A stretch of DNA of 64,000 nucleotides, from assembly GCF_001463705.1 (NCBI RefSeq), contig NZ_BBWH01000028.1, positions 1 through 64,000 of the forward strand, given 5' to 3'. The translations under genes were made by a program, and so were the position numbers. Below the pieces are notes generated by a model. That model searched no databases, was not told where the DNA came from, and saw only the letters and a list, made by a program, of their open reading frames with translations. This stretch comes from Aureimonas sp. AU12 (GTDB taxonomy: Bacteria; Pseudomonadota; Alphaproteobacteria; Rhizobiales; Rhizobiaceae). Shown one piece after another: positions 38,571 through 47,333 of this stretch (the first letter of the stretch is position 1; each line of letters starts with the position of its first letter).

Positions 38571-39737
38571 ATGTCCGATACCGCCCGCACCGCGCCGACC
38601 CCGATTCCGGTCACTGTCCTCACCGGCTATCTGGGATCCGGCAAGACGACGCTTCTCAACCGCATCCTCTCCGACAATCACGGCAAGCGCTATGCCGTCA
38701 TCGTCAACGAGTTCGGCGAGATCGGCATCGACAACGACCTCATCGTCGAGACCGACGAAGAGATCTACGAGATGAACAACGGCTGCGTCTGCTGCACCGT
38801 GCGCGGCGATCTCGTGCGCGTCGTCGAGACGCTGACCAAGCGCCCCGGCCGGTTCGACGCGATCATCGTCGAGACCACCGGCCTCGCCGATCCCGTGCCG
38901 GTGGCGCAGACCTTCTTCATGGACGAGGACGTGCGGGCCAAGACCAAGCTCGACGCGGTGGTTGCGCTCGTCGACGCCAAGCATCTCGGCCTTCGCCTGA
39001 AGGATTCGCGCGAGGCCGAAGACCAGATCGCGTTCGCCGACGTCATCCTCGTCAACAAGACCGACCTCGTGACCCCGGCCGAGCTCGCCGCCGTCGAGGC
39101 GACCGTGCGCGCGATCAACCCGCATGCCGTGATCCACCGCACGACACGTGCCGGCGTCGACCTGAAACAGGTTCTCGAACAGGGCGCCTTCGACCTGACG
39201 CGCGTCCTCGACCAGGATCCCGAATTCCTCGAAGCCGCCGCGCACGCCCATGACGAGCACGTCTGCGGCCCCGATTGCGATCATGATCACGACCATCATG
39301 GTCATGGCCACGAGGCCCATGGACACGAGGGGCACGATCATCACGGCCACGATCACGCGCATCACGATCATGCGCACGACCACGGCCACGCCCACGGCGC
39401 GGTGGCGCCGATCCACGACGTGACGGTGACCTCGGTGTCGCTGCGCGGCGGCGAACTGGACCAGAACCGCTTCTTCCCCTGGATCCAGAACCTGACGCAG
39501 ACCGAGGGGCCGAACATCCTGCGGCTCAAGGGCATCATCGCCTTCAAGGGCGACCCCGACCGCTACGTGATCCAGGGCGTCCACATGATCATCGAGGGCG
39601 ATCACCAGCGCCCGTGGCGCGAGAACGAGGCGCACGAGAGCCGGCTCGTCTTCATCGGCCGCGAACTCGACGCCAAGCGCCTCGAGACCGAGTTCGCCGC
39701 CTGCGCCGCCAAGACCCGCGAGACCACCGACGCCTGA
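38571..39737 (+). CDS. CobW/COG0523-family GTPase, probable zinc metallochaperone
   Basis: 388 residues. G3E GTPase: Walker A GYLGSGKTT at 19-27, NEFGEIGIDNDLI, the metal-binding CXCC motif in GCVCCTVRGD (Cys72, 74, 75), Walker B-like IIVETTGLADP and NKTD base specificity. A His/Asp-rich stretch follows at about residues 225-275 (over twenty His, for example HDHDHHGHGHEAHGHEGH), which would bind zinc. The C-terminal CobW_C domain ends in HESRLVFIGREL. Members transfer zinc to client enzymes under limitation. GGAGGG precedes the ATG at 8 bp. Its TGA overlaps the ATG of a WD40 gene (TGATG). No convincing Zur box was seen upstream. Confidence 0.92.
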   Translation: MSDTARTAPTPIPVTVLTGYLGSGKTTLLNRILSDNHGKRYAVIVNEFGEIGIDNDLIVETDEEIYEMNNGCVCCTVRGDLVRVVETLTKRPGRFDAIIVETTGLADPVPVAQTFFMDEDVRAKTKLDAVVALVDAKHLGLRLKDSREAEDQIAFADVILVNKTDLVTPAELAAVEATVRAINPHAVIHRTTRAGVDLKQVLEQGAFDLTRVLDQDPEFLEAAAHAHDEHVCGPDCDHDHDHHGHGHEAHGHEGHDHHGHDHAHHDHAHDHGHAHGAVAPIHDVTVTSVSLRGGELDQNRFFPWIQNLTQTEGPNILRLKGIIAFKGDPDRYVIQGVHMIIEGDHQRPWRENEAHESRLVFIGRELDAKRLETEFAACAAKTRETTDA

Positions 39738-40717
39738 TGCCGCAGATCGCTCCCTACAGCTTCGAGGGCCACGTGGAGGCCGCGCTCTTCCTTGGGGAGG
39801 AGCCGGTCTTCGCGCTGGCGGACGGGACCATCCGCTTTCCCGCCGGTGGCGAGCGCACGCTGGAGGCCCACGGCGGTGGCATCCTCACGGCGCACCGCGA
39901 CGCCTTCGCCGGGCAGCTCCTGACGGGCGGCGAGGACGGGCGCGTCGTCGCCACCCGCGCCGACGGTGTGATGAGCGAGATCGGTTCGGCGGGGCGTCGC
40001 TGGGTCACCTCGGTCGCCGGCGGGCCGAACGGCGCGGTGGCGTTCGCCGCGGGGCGCGTCGCCTTCGTGCGCGACGCCAAGGGCGCCTGCCGCGAGTTCC
40101 CGCACGCGCGCACCGTCGAGGACGTGGCGCTGGCGCCCAAGGGGCTGCGGCTCGCCACCGCGCGCTACGACGGCGCCTCGCTGTTCTTCGCCGGCACGGA
40201 TGCCGCCCCGCTGGAGCTGGAATGGAAGGGCGCCCATACCGGCGTCTTCTTCTCGCCGGACGGGCGCTTCCTCGTGACGATCATGCAGGAGAACGCGCTG
40301 CACGGCTGGCGGCTCGAAGACGGCAAGCATATGCGCATGACCGGCTATCCCGCCAAGGTGAAGAGCTGGTCCTGGTCGGCCAAGGCCAAGTATCTCGCGA
40401 CCTCCGGCGCGCCCGCCGCGATCCTCTGGCCCTTCTCGGGCCGGGACGGGCCGATGGGCAAGGGGCCGCTCGAACTCGGCACGCGCGGCGACACGATGGT
40501 GACGGCCGTCGCCTGTCATCCCACGGACGACCTCGTGGGTATCGGCTATGCCGACGGCATGATCCTCGCGGTGCGCTTCTCCGACCAGCGCGAGGCGCTG
40601 CTGCGGCGCGGCGGCGGCTCGCCGGTCTCGACCATGGGCTGGGATGCCAAGGGCCGCTTCCTCGCCTTCGGCAGCGAAGGGGGCGAGGCCGGCGTCGTGG
40701 ACATCACGGCGGCCTGA
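39737..40717 (+). CDS. WD40-repeat beta-propeller protein coupled to the CobW GTPase
   Basis: 326 residues. A series of short beta-rich repeats with WD-like ends, such as GQLLTGGEDGRVVATRADG, GVFFSPDGRFLVTIMQENAL, SWSAKAKYLATSGAPAAIL and MGWDAKGRFLAFGSEGGEAG, suggests a six- or seven-bladed propeller. There is no signal peptide, so it is cytoplasmic. The ATG overlaps the CobW stop (TGATG), so the two are translated together, probably at similar levels. By association it may scaffold the zinc chaperone or a client protein. No enzymatic motif. The fold is confident; the role is inference. Confidence 0.8.
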   Translation: MPQIAPYSFEGHVEAALFLGEEPVFALADGTIRFPAGGERTLEAHGGGILTAHRDAFAGQLLTGGEDGRVVATRADGVMSEIGSAGRRWVTSVAGGPNGAVAFAAGRVAFVRDAKGACREFPHARTVEDVALAPKGLRLATARYDGASLFFAGTDAAPLELEWKGAHTGVFFSPDGRFLVTIMQENALHGWRLEDGKHMRMTGYPAKVKSWSWSAKAKYLATSGAPAAILWPFSGRDGPMGKGPLELGTRGDTMVTAVACHPTDDLVGIGYADGMILAVRFSDQREALLRRGGGSPVSTMGWDAKGRFLAFGSEGGEAGVVDITAA

Positions 40718-40736
40718 TCACCGCCTCGCAATGACG

Positions 40737-43205
40737 TCAGAAGCTCGGCTGCGGCATGTCGTCGAGCTTCACCGACAGGACGGCCTCCTCGTCGATGTCG
40801 AGCTGCAGGTCGGCGTCGATCGAGCAGACGAGGCCGGTGGGCTCGTAGGCGACGATCACGCTGCCGCCGAATTCGAGCGCCAGCGACTGTTCGATGAGGC
40901 GCGAGCCGAAGCCGCGGGTCATCGGCTTCTCGACGCGTGGCCCGCCGACCTCGCGCCATTCGAAGCACAGACGCTGCGCCCCGTCGCGCTGGGCGACGTG
41001 CCAGCCGATGAGGACGCGTCCCTCCTCGTTCGACAGGGCGCCGTATTTCGCGGCGTTCGTCGCCAGTTCGTGGAGCGCCAGCGCCAGCGCCAGGCTCTGC
41101 TTGGCCGTCAGTCGGATATCGGGCCCCGACCAGGAGACGCGCGCGCTCTCGCCGCCCTGCAGCGCCATCGACTGCGACACCACGGCGGCGATCGGCGCGC
41201 TCGTCCAGCTCGTCTGCGTCAGGATGTCGTGGGCGTGGCTCAGCGCGATGAGCCGGGCCGAGAAGGCGGCGAGGCCGTCCTTGACGTTGGCGGCGCGGCG
41301 CAGGGTCTGGTTGGCGAGCGCGTTAACCATGGCGAGCGTGTTCTTCACGCGGTGCTGCAATTCGCGGGTCAGGAGGATCTGGCGCTCCTCGGCCTCTTTC
41401 TCCTCCGTCACGTCGCGCACGGCGCCCACGAACCGGACCACCTTGCCGTCGGCGACCACGGTCTGGGCGCTCGCTTGGACGAAGCGCTGCTTGCCGTCGT
41501 CGCGCCCGATCGTGCGGTAGACGAGATCGAAGACGCCGGTGCCGCGCACGTCCATGGCGCGGTCGATCTCGGTGAGGACCCGGTCGCGGTCGGCGGGATG
41601 GAGCTGGGGCTCGAAACTCGCGGCAAAGCTGACCGGCTCGTCGTCGCCGATGCCGAATGCGTCGCGGCAGCGGCGGTCCCAGACGAGCGTCCCGGCTTCG
41701 AAATCCTGATCGAACGAGCCGATCTCGGCGGCCTCGTGCGCCAGCCGAAGGCGCGTCTCGGTCTCCACCAGCGACTGCTCGGTGCGGCGGCGGCGCGAGA
41801 AGGCCCAGGCGCGGTTGAGGATCTCGCGCGTGAAGGCGAGGTCTTCCGCGCTCCAGTGCCGCGGCCGGGCGCAGTGAAGGTAGAGGATGACCTGCACCCG
41901 GCCGTCCTCGACCACCGACATGTTGAGCATGGCACGCGAGCCGATCCGCGCCCAGGCCTCGGCACCGTCCTGCGTGGCGGGATGGGTGGTGATGTCGTCG
42001 ACCACGAGCAGGCCGGTGCGCAGGCCCTCGAGGAGCGAGCGCCCGAACTTTCCGATTTCGAGCTGGCCCGAGAGCGGCCGCGTTCCCGGCCGCGACCACT
42101 CGCCGACGATCGTGGCGTAACGCTGCGCGGCATCGACCGTGGCATAGCCGACGCGCTCGATGTCGAAGGTCTCGCCGAGAATTTCGAGCGCCCGCAGCGT
42201 GTAGTCGGCGGGCTCGCCGAACTCGCGACCCTCGTCGCCGAGCCGGATGAGCGCGGCCTGGCGCTTCTCGCGCTGGCGCTCTCGCGTCACGTCCACCACG
42301 GCGCCGGGGAAGCGCACCGCGCGTCCCTGCGGATCGGTGAAGCAGCGCCCGCGCGCATAGAGCCAGTGGACCTCGCCGCTCGCATCCACCGTGCGGTATT
42401 CGTGGGCGAAGAGGGCGCCCGTGGCGATCGCCGTCTGGATGGCGTTCTGCAGCCCGGCCGCGTCTTCCGGCAGAACGCCGGCGACATAGGCTTCGAGCGG
42501 CAGGCCGAGCGCGGCGCGGTCGGGGTCGATGCCGTAGAAGTGCGCGAAGCGCGCATCGGCGAAGACCTTGTCGCCGCGGATGTCCCAGTCCCAGGTGCCG
42601 ACGAGCGCGGCGGCGTCGAGCGCGAACTGCAGGCGTTCGCGGCTGGACAGCAAATCGCGGCGCGCCTCCTCGTCGCGCGTGCGGTCGCGCAGGATCTTGA
42701 GGAAGCCGATCTGCCGGCCGCCTTCGTCTTCCAGCGGCATCATCGTGCCGCGGGCGAAGAAGCGGCTGCCGTCGGCGCGCAGGTGCCAGCGTTCGTCGGG
42801 TGCGCGGCCCGTCTGGCTGGCCTCGCGCAGCTCCTCGCCCGGTCGTCCGGCGAGCCGGTCCTCGGGCGTGAAGATAAGATCGATCGGGCGACCGACCACG
42901 TCCTCCACCGTACGTCCGAAGATATCGGCCGCCGTGTCGCTCCAGACGGTGACGTGGCCGCGAAGGTCCATCGCGATGATCGCATAGTCGCGGATGCTCT
43001 CGACGATCATCCGGTAGGCCCGGTCGGACACCGGGTTGGGAGTGAAGGGTTCGCGCGCGGCGTCTTCGTGTGCCGGCGAACCGTCAGGACCGGTTGCGAT
43101 GGCGGCGCCCTGGTCGGGGCGGTCGCGCAGGTCCGCGATCTCGGCGCGCAGGCGAGCGATCTCGGCTCGGGCCATCGCGAGATCGCGTTCCAACTCTTCC
43201 CGCAT
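40737..43205 (-). CDS. Multi-PAS/GAF sensor histidine kinase of the HWE family
   Basis: About 822 residues, soluble, no membrane helices. It starts with a coiled coil (residues 1-30). A PAS domain follows (RMIVESIRDYAIIAMDLRGH) and a second PAS/PAC (FALDAAALVGTWDWDIRG). Next come a GAF-like domain (ALEILGETFDIERVGYATVD) and a third PAS (LRLAHEAAEIGSFDQDFEAG). The kinase has the phospho-acceptor H-box ELQHRVKNTLAMVNALANQT. The N-box is HELATNAAKYGALS and WREVGGP supplies the WxE, together defining HWE kinases. The partner regulator is not nearby. The start chosen is ATG 43205; the site is weak. The ligand (light, redox or small molecule) is unknown; LOV cysteine motifs were not seen. Confidence 0.9.
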   Translation of the reverse strand: MREELERDLAMARAEIARLRAEIADLRDRPDQGAAIATGPDGSPAHEDAAREPFTPNPVSDRAYRMIVESIRDYAIIAMDLRGHVTVWSDTAADIFGRTVEDVVGRPIDLIFTPEDRLAGRPGEELREASQTGRAPDERWHLRADGSRFFARGTMMPLEDEGGRQIGFLKILRDRTRDEEARRDLLSSRERLQFALDAAALVGTWDWDIRGDKVFADARFAHFYGIDPDRAALGLPLEAYVAGVLPEDAAGLQNAIQTAIATGALFAHEYRTVDASGEVHWLYARGRCFTDPQGRAVRFPGAVVDVTRERQREKRQAALIRLGDEGREFGEPADYTLRALEILGETFDIERVGYATVDAAQRYATIVGEWSRPGTRPLSGQLEIGKFGRSLLEGLRTGLLVVDDITTHPATQDGAEAWARIGSRAMLNMSVVEDGRVQVILYLHCARPRHWSAEDLAFTREILNRAWAFSRRRRTEQSLVETETRLRLAHEAAEIGSFDQDFEAGTLVWDRRCRDAFGIGDDEPVSFAASFEPQLHPADRDRVLTEIDRAMDVRGTGVFDLVYRTIGRDDGKQRFVQASAQTVVADGKVVRFVGAVRDVTEEKEAEERQILLTRELQHRVKNTLAMVNALANQTLRRAANVKDGLAAFSARLIALSHAHDILTQTSWTSAPIAAVVSQSMALQGGESARVSWSGPDIRLTAKQSLALALALHELATNAAKYGALSNEEGRVLIGWHVAQRDGAQRLCFEWREVGGPRVEKPMTRGFGSRLIEQSLALEFGGSVIVAYEPTGLVCSIDADLQLDIDEEAVLSVKLDDMPQPSF

Positions 43206-43330
43206 GCGCCAACCCGTGCCGTTCCGACCGTGCAAACGCAACGGTCGAGTTTCACTGCACTGTACCAGAAGCATGTTCGCCGCCGGTCGCATAGGCGAAA
43301 CTCCGTAGGCGACCGGCGGCAGTTAACGAA

Positions 43331-43927
43331 TCAAACGGCCGCTGCGAACTCCGTCGCCGGCAGCCGGCGACCCGACGCGCGGATGAGGCCGGCGGCGCCT
43401 TGGAGCGCACCGCGCTCGAACTCGAGTCCGAGCAGCCGGTGGCGCTCGAACGGCCCGGGCATGACGAGACCGGCGGCGACCCCGGCCGTGAAGCCGAAGC
43501 GCCCGTAATAGGGCGCGTCGCCGACGAGCACGATGGCGCGGTGGCCGCGCCACAGGCTTTCGGCGACGGCGCGACGCATCAGCATCGAGCCAATGCCCGA
43601 TCTCGCCAGATGCGGGGCGACCGCGAGCGGGCCGAGCAGCAGCGCCGAAACGGGCGCGCCGTTCGCATCGCCGGCCTCGACGTTCCACAGGCGCACGGTG
43701 CCGACCAGCGTGCCGTCGTCGGTCTCGGCGACGAGCGCGAGGCCTTCGGCGGGCAGGCGGCCGCGCCGGATCGCCTCGGACGACTTGCGGGTGCGCCCGG
43801 CGCCCATCGCGGCATCGAGAAGCGCCTCGCGGGCGGCGACGTCGCCGGCGCGCTCAAGGCGCAGCGACACGACGGGAGCGAGGGAGGTCAGGTCGGAAAA
43901 GAGGGGGGAGAGCGCAGCCATGGACAT
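43331..43927 (-). CDS. GNAT family acetyltransferase (YhbS-like)
   Basis: 198 residues. The predicted N-acetyltransferase core contains EGLALVAETDDGTLVGTVRL, LLLGPLAVAPHLARSGIGSM (acetyl-CoA pyrophosphate loop Arg-x-x-Gly-x-Gly type) and AIVLVGDAPYYGRFGFTAG, the YhbS signature. The start is ATG 43927, preceded by GAGG at 5 bp. An in-frame start 11 codons upstream is less likely. It stands between the kinase and the odc terminator. Cytoplasmic; substrate unknown. Confidence 0.88.
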   Translation of the reverse strand: MSMAALSPLFSDLTSLAPVVSLRLERAGDVAAREALLDAAMGAGRTRKSSEAIRRGRLPAEGLALVAETDDGTLVGTVRLWNVEAGDANGAPVSALLLGPLAVAPHLARSGIGSMLMRRAVAESLWRGHRAIVLVGDAPYYGRFGFTAGVAAGLVMPGPFERHRLLGLEFERGALQGAAGLIRASGRRLPATEFAAAV

Positions 43928-44054
43928 CAATCCTCGCGAAGCACACGAGCAAAAATTCATCCGCCGCCGCCGGTCGAGGGGCGCGCACGGGGTCAGCCCT
44001 CCGGCGCACGCGCCGTCGCGCGCCCGGAGGCGGATCGGGAGGGAAGGAGAGGCG

Positions 44055-44088
44055 GGCCAGGGCGCTCGGGTTGTCGAGCGCCCTGGCC
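44055..44088 (-). terminator. Terminator hairpin of the ornithine decarboxylase gene
   Basis: The 14-bp perfect stem GGCCAGGGCGCTCG / CGAGCGCCCTGGCC, with a 6-nt loop, begins one base after the odc stop codon. There is no long U-run on either side, but stem length and position fit transcription termination on the minus strand. Confidence 0.75.
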
Positions 44089-44089
44089 G

Positions 44090-45223
44090 TCAGATCACGT
44101 AGGAGCGCAGCGGCTCGAACCCGTTGAACGCCACCGCCGAATAGGTGGTGGTGTAGGCGCCGGTGCCCTCGATCAGAACCTCGTCGCCGATCGTCAGCGT
44201 GATCGGCAGCGGATAGGGCTTCTTCTCGTAGAGCACGTCGGCCGAATCGCAGGTCGGGCCGGCGAGCACGCAGGGCTCCATCCGGTCGCCGTCGCGCGTC
44301 GTGGTGATCGGGTAGCGGATCGCCTCGTCCATCGTCTCGGCGAGACCGCCGAACTTGCCGATGTCGAGATAGACCCAGCGGTTCTCGTCGCTCGCGGACT
44401 TGCGGGAGACCAGCACCACCTCAGCCTTGATCACGCCGGCATCGCCCACCATGCCGCGGCCCGGCTCGATGATCGTCTCCGGCAGGCGGTTGCCGAAATG
44501 ACGGCGGAGTGCTGCGAAGATCGAGCGGCCATAGGCCTGCGCCGTCGGCACGTCCTTCAGGTAGCGGGTCGGGAAACCGCCGCCCATGTTGACGAGCGTC
44601 AGGGTGATGCCCTGCTCGGATAGGTCGGCGAAGACCTTTGCCGCGTCGGCCAGCGCCGCATCCCAGGCCTCGGTGTCGCACTGCTGCGAACCGACATGGA
44701 ACGAGACGCCGGTCGCCACGAGACCGAGGCGCTGGGCATGGACGAGAACGTCCGTCGCCATCGCGGGCACGCAGCCGAACTTGCGCGACAGCGGCCATTC
44801 GGCGCCGGCACCATCGGTCAGCACGCGGCAGAACACGCGAGCGCCGGGAGCGGCACGGGCGATCTTCTCGACCTCCTCGACGCAATCCACCGCGAAGAGC
44901 GACACGCCGAGCGCATGGGCGGCGGCGACGTCGCGCTCCTTCTTGATGGTGTTGCCGAAAGAGACGCGGTCGGCCGTGGCACCAGCATCCATCGCCATCT
45001 CGATCTCGGCGACCGAGGCGCAGTCGAAGGACGAGCCGAGCGAGGCCAGAAGACGCAGGATCTCCGGCGACGGGTTGGCCTTCACCGCGTAGTAGATCGA
45101 CGAATCCGGCAGCGCCTTGCGGAAGGCCTGGAAATTGGTTTCGACGACGTCGAGATCGACCACGAGGCAGGGGCCGTTCGGACGGCGGGTGGCGATGAAG
45201 TCGAGGATGCGCTGCGTGGCCAT
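44090..45223 (-). CDS. Ornithine (lysine) decarboxylase, alanine-racemase-fold type
   Basis: 377 residues, the exact length of S. meliloti Odc2. PLP enzyme making putrescine (or cadaverine) for polyamine synthesis. Lys48 in YYAVKANP carries PLP. His176 in SFHVGSQQC stacks on the cofactor. The phosphate-binding stretches are VNMGGGFPTRY and EPGRGMVGDAG, and Cys325-Asp326 in CDSADVL come from the partner subunit at the active site. The start is ATG 45223, with GGAG six bases before. It is transcribed alone from a long leader, and a strong hairpin follows the stop. Confidence 0.94.
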   Translation of the reverse strand: MATQRILDFIATRRPNGPCLVVDLDVVETNFQAFRKALPDSSIYYAVKANPSPEILRLLASLGSSFDCASVAEIEMAMDAGATADRVSFGNTIKKERDVAAAHALGVSLFAVDCVEEVEKIARAAPGARVFCRVLTDGAGAEWPLSRKFGCVPAMATDVLVHAQRLGLVATGVSFHVGSQQCDTEAWDAALADAAKVFADLSEQGITLTLVNMGGGFPTRYLKDVPTAQAYGRSIFAALRRHFGNRLPETIIEPGRGMVGDAGVIKAEVVLVSRKSASDENRWVYLDIGKFGGLAETMDEAIRYPITTTRDGDRMEPCVLAGPTCDSADVLYEKKPYPLPITLTIGDEVLIEGTGAYTTTYSAVAFNGFEPLRSYVI

Positions 45224-45480
45224 GGGAAGCTCCGGTGAACCGAGACGGGTTGACGAGGAGCGCACGCGCCCAGCCTACGAGCAGCCGGTGGAGACCCCGC
45301 TCGTACGAAGGACGCGAAACGCGACATGCGTCGGCCCTGAGCGGACAAGAGCCGCACGGAGCCGAGAAAGTCTGCCATGGCTTGGAGGGTGTGAACCCGC
45401 CGCACTTCAGGCAAGGAAGGTGTGCCTCTTCAGTATTCCCGGCTATGGAGACCGGGAGAGACCAGAAAGGCCCGCACCGT
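45224..45480 (-). promoter_or_regulatory. Structured leader of the ornithine decarboxylase gene (speF-type candidate)
   Basis: The minus strand upstream of odc is rich in nested stems. Examples are TCCCGG-N9-CCGGGA (around 45440), the palindrome GCCATGGC (around 45376), GCGG-N7-CCGC enclosed by CGGCTCC/GGGCCG, and TACGAGC pairing with GCTCGTA (around 45275-45305). Alphaproteobacterial ornithine decarboxylase genes are known to carry a conserved speF leader RNA. Gene, position and size agree, but I cannot confirm the covariance match. The remaining 45481-45748 shows nothing beyond the LysR promoter region. Confidence 0.45.
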
Positions 45481-45748
45481 CGTTGCTTCAAGGCGTCCAC
45501 GATCTCGCCAGCAGCGAAACCGATCTGGAGGATCACTCCAGTTACCGTCCCGGTTATCCTCGCATTCGAAGGACCGGGGGACGCCCACAGGCACGTGCGA
45601 CATTGGGCAAGGCGGATATAAGAAAGCCGATTGTCATACACAACAGAAAAATGCGGCCTTGCGGCATTTCCCGGCCCGGCTCTGGACAAGGCCGTGCGAT
45701 GTCGTCAGACGGCAACACTGGTCAGCCCTACGCAAGGATTTTCTGCCG

Positions 45749-46669
45749 ATGGACACCCTGACGCGCATGCGTGCCTTCCTGTCCGTCGTGGAGAACGAGG
45801 GCTTCTCGGCCGCGGCCCGCAAGACCGGCCGCTCGAAGGCGCTTTTGTCCAAATACGTGCGCGAACTGGAGGACGAACTCGGCGTCCTCCTCATCAACCG
45901 CACCACCCGTCAGGTGGCTCTGACGGCGGCCGGCGAGATCTACGTCTCGCGCGCCTCCACCATTCTCGGCGATCTCGAGGCGCTGAACGAGGAGGCGCGC
46001 GAGGCGACCGGCGAGGCCAAGGGAACGCTGCGCGTCACCGCCGCGCGCACCTTCGGCGATGCCGCGCTCGGCCTGAGCCTTGTCGAGTTCTCCGCCGCCC
46101 ATCCCGACATCTCGCTCGACCTTCATCTCAACGACGCCTTCGTCAATCTCGTGGACGAGGGGTTCGACGTCGCGATCCGCATGACGCGGCTGACCGATTC
46201 GGCGATGATCGCCCGCCGGCTCGGCTCGCTCGACTTCACCATCTGCGCCACCCCCGCCTTTCTTGCCGAGCACGGCACGCCGAAGCACCCGTCCGACATC
46301 TCGCGCATGCCGGCGGTGATCGATTCCAACGCCAAGGTCCTCTACAACTGGACCTTCAAGGATCCCGCGACCGGCGACCCGATCCCGGTCAACGTCTCCG
46401 GCCGCTTCTCCGCGAACTCTCCCTATACGGTGCGCGCCGCGACGCTGGCCGGTCTCGGCGTGGCGATGACGCCGGACTTCGTGGTGCGCGACGACATCGC
46501 CGCCGGGCGCCTCGTCTCGGTGCTGGAGGAGTTCGTACCGCGCGATGCCGGCATCTATGCGGTGTTTCCGCATCGGCGCCATCTTCCGGCGCGCACACGC
46601 GTCTTCGTTGACTTCTTGGCAACCTGGTTCCGCAAGAATAGTCCGGGACGCGACTCCGCCGCCGCCTGA
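45749..46669 (+). CDS. LysR-family transcriptional regulator
   Basis: 306 residues. The N-terminal winged helix is TRMRAFLSVVENEGFSAAAR and SKALLSKYVRELEDELGVLL, with NRTTRQVALTAAG as the wing. The effector domain starts at GTLRVTAARTFGDAALGLSL and resembles the CrgA/AaeR-like subgroup. The start is ATG 45749; AAGGA lies eleven bases upstream. It is divergent from odc across 525 bp, so odc is a possible but unproven target. Confidence 0.92.
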   Translation: MDTLTRMRAFLSVVENEGFSAAARKTGRSKALLSKYVRELEDELGVLLINRTTRQVALTAAGEIYVSRASTILGDLEALNEEAREATGEAKGTLRVTAARTFGDAALGLSLVEFSAAHPDISLDLHLNDAFVNLVDEGFDVAIRMTRLTDSAMIARRLGSLDFTICATPAFLAEHGTPKHPSDISRMPAVIDSNAKVLYNWTFKDPATGDPIPVNVSGRFSANSPYTVRAATLAGLGVAMTPDFVVRDDIAAGRLVSVLEEFVPRDAGIYAVFPHRRHLPARTRVFVDFLATWFRKNSPGRDSAAA

Positions 46670-46707
46670 CGGCGCGAACGTTCGCCCTTTCATCGACGAG
46701 GTCGACC

Positions 46708-47232
46708 ATGATCCGCCCGCTGGCCGCTGCGCTCCTCACCCTCTCCATCGGCCTCTGCGGTGCCGCCGAGGCCGCCACGAAGCGCCAGGCGCCGAGCGAG
46801 CGCGAGGAGACCGCCTTCATCGGCGACTACGAGCCCGGCACGATCGTGGTGCTGACCGGCGCGCGCCAGCTCTTCCTCGTCACCGGCCACGAGACCGCGC
46901 TGCAATACGACATCGCGGTGGGCAAGCCGAGCGAGCAGTGGTTCGGCACGAGCTGGGTCTCGAAGAAGCGCCTCGATCCGGTCTGGGTGCCCACCGCCTC
47001 GATGCGCGAGGCCAAGCCGACGCTTCCCGCGTCCGTCGGCCCCGGCCCGAAGAACCCGCTCGGCAAGCGGGCGATGAATCTGGGCTGGGGGACCTATCGC
47101 ATCCACGGCACGAACTCGCCGAACTCGATCGGCTCGGCCGCGTCCGCGGGCTGCTTCCGCATGCGCAACGAGGATGTGGTGGATCTCTTCGAGCGAGTCC
47201 ATGTCGGCGCCGAGGTCGTGGTCCTCCAGTAG
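46708..47232 (+). CDS. L,D-transpeptidase (YkuD domain)
   Basis: 174 residues. A signal peptide (1-22, GAAEA) exports the enzyme to the periplasm, where it would form 3-3 crosslinks in peptidoglycan or attach proteins to it. The active-site motif is compact: His133 in RIHGTNSPNS and Cys149 in SAASAGCFRM (Ser-Ala-Gly-Cys in place of the common Ser-His/Ser-Gly-Cys), followed by Arg151. The start is ATG behind GAGG at 6 bp. It is shorter than ErfK-type members and lacks LysM or substrate-binding domains. It stands alone. Confidence 0.9.
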   Translation: MIRPLAAALLTLSIGLCGAAEAATKRQAPSEREETAFIGDYEPGTIVVLTGARQLFLVTGHETALQYDIAVGKPSEQWFGTSWVSKKRLDPVWVPTASMREAKPTLPASVGPGPKNPLGKRAMNLGWGTYRIHGTNSPNSIGSAASAGCFRMRNEDVVDLFERVHVGAEVVVLQ

Positions 47233-47333
47233 CCTCTCGCCTTCCTCCGCATTTCCGCCCTTGTTTCGCCCGATGACCCTCAAGGCCCGCCGATCGGCGG
47301 ACGGCCGGGGCGGGCCGGGAACCATGAGCGGGG

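Noticed and set aside
40644-43508. A 950-codon plus-strand frame antisense to the HWE kinase
   Set aside because: Same antisense artefact; the kinase on the minus strand has all its catalytic boxes.
44696-45238. A plus-strand frame antisense to the ornithine decarboxylase gene
   Set aside because: It lies wholly opposite a gene with complete catalytic residues and has no ribosome site.
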